NCBI RefSeq assembly: GCF_033958435.1
Contig: NC_134138.1
Coordinates: 182,584,798-182,648,797 of the forward strand
Direction of reading: 5' to 3'
DNA length: 64,000 bases
DNA from: Carettochelys insculpta
Taxonomy: Eukaryota > Chordata > Testudines > Carettochelyidae
Each line of letters opens with the position of its first letter. The first letter of the stretch is position 1. Shown here piece after piece: positions 63,793 through 64,000 of the stretch. The notes under the pieces are model-generated. The model made no database searches, had not been told where the DNA came from, and was given only the letters and a program-made list of their open reading frames with translations. Made by a program: the position numbers and the translations under genes.

Positions 63793-64000
63793 ACAATATG
63801 TCACTTAAGGGTGGATGGTGATTTAGTGTCCTTTACTTTTTTCTCTCTTATTTTTCTTAAAATCAGAGAAATTAAATGCTAATGTTAAAAATCATCATCA
63901 TTAGCAATATTACTACTAATTGTCTTGCCAAGTGAATGGAGCTAATAATGGTGCATTGTTTGCCTATCATTTTTGCACTGTAAAATATTCCAGTTTTGCC

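Overview
This is intron-rich vertebrate DNA covering the middle of one gene. Six exons on the + strand match GLI3, the zinc-finger transcription factor of Hedgehog signalling, in order, phase and length. They correspond to coding exons 5 to 10 of the human gene as I remember it: 206, 147, 202, 217 (human 214), 114 and 141 nt. The window opens inside intron 4 and closes inside intron 10, partway through zinc finger 1. No second host gene was found on either strand; the remaining open frames lie in introns or repeats.

The repeats suggest a non-avian sauropsid, most likely a turtle. They include CR1 LINE tails, a 3.6-kb RTE-like LINE, Penelope-like elements with a GIY-YIG endonuclease remnant, many palindromic DNA-transposon MITEs whose ends read roughly GGCTAYRTCTACAC, hAT-type elements, Tigger-like elements between TA dinucleotides, and an old MIR-like SINE. 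The species call is inference from repeat style, not from a marker gene.

Layout: 1-10236 intron 4 (Tigger-like MITE; broken RTE-like LINE on the minus strand at about 2480-6060; palindromic MITE at 8303-8611). 10237-10442 exon 5. 10443-16102 intron 5 (MITE, MIR, possible conserved elements next to exon 6). 16103-16249 exon 6. 16250-24815 intron 6 (mostly unique AT-rich DNA, one Tigger-like MITE). 24816-25017 exon 7, which carries the SYGHLS SUFU-binding motif. 25018-45276 intron 7, 20 kb and the most transposon-rich, with a palindromic Penelope repeat, a nested hAT/Penelope insertion and several MITEs. 45277-45493 exon 8. 45494-47931 intron 8 (Penelope insertion with target-site duplication, two adjacent MITEs). 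47932-48045 exon 9. 48046-51082 intron 9. 51083-51223 exon 10. 51224-64000 intron 10 (CR1 tails, MITEs, Penelope GIY-YIG fragment, possible enhancers).

Together the exons encode the part of the GLI3 N-terminal regulatory region that ends in the SUFU-binding motif, the linker after it, and the first two zinc ligands of the DNA-binding domain. The most interesting non-coding points are a strong decoy splice acceptor 61 nt before the exon 10 acceptor, a TC microsatellite that serves as the exon 5 polypyrimidine tract, hammerhead-ribozyme-like motifs in the Penelope repeats, and several low-repeat, homeobox-site-rich intron blocks that look like GLI3 enhancers.
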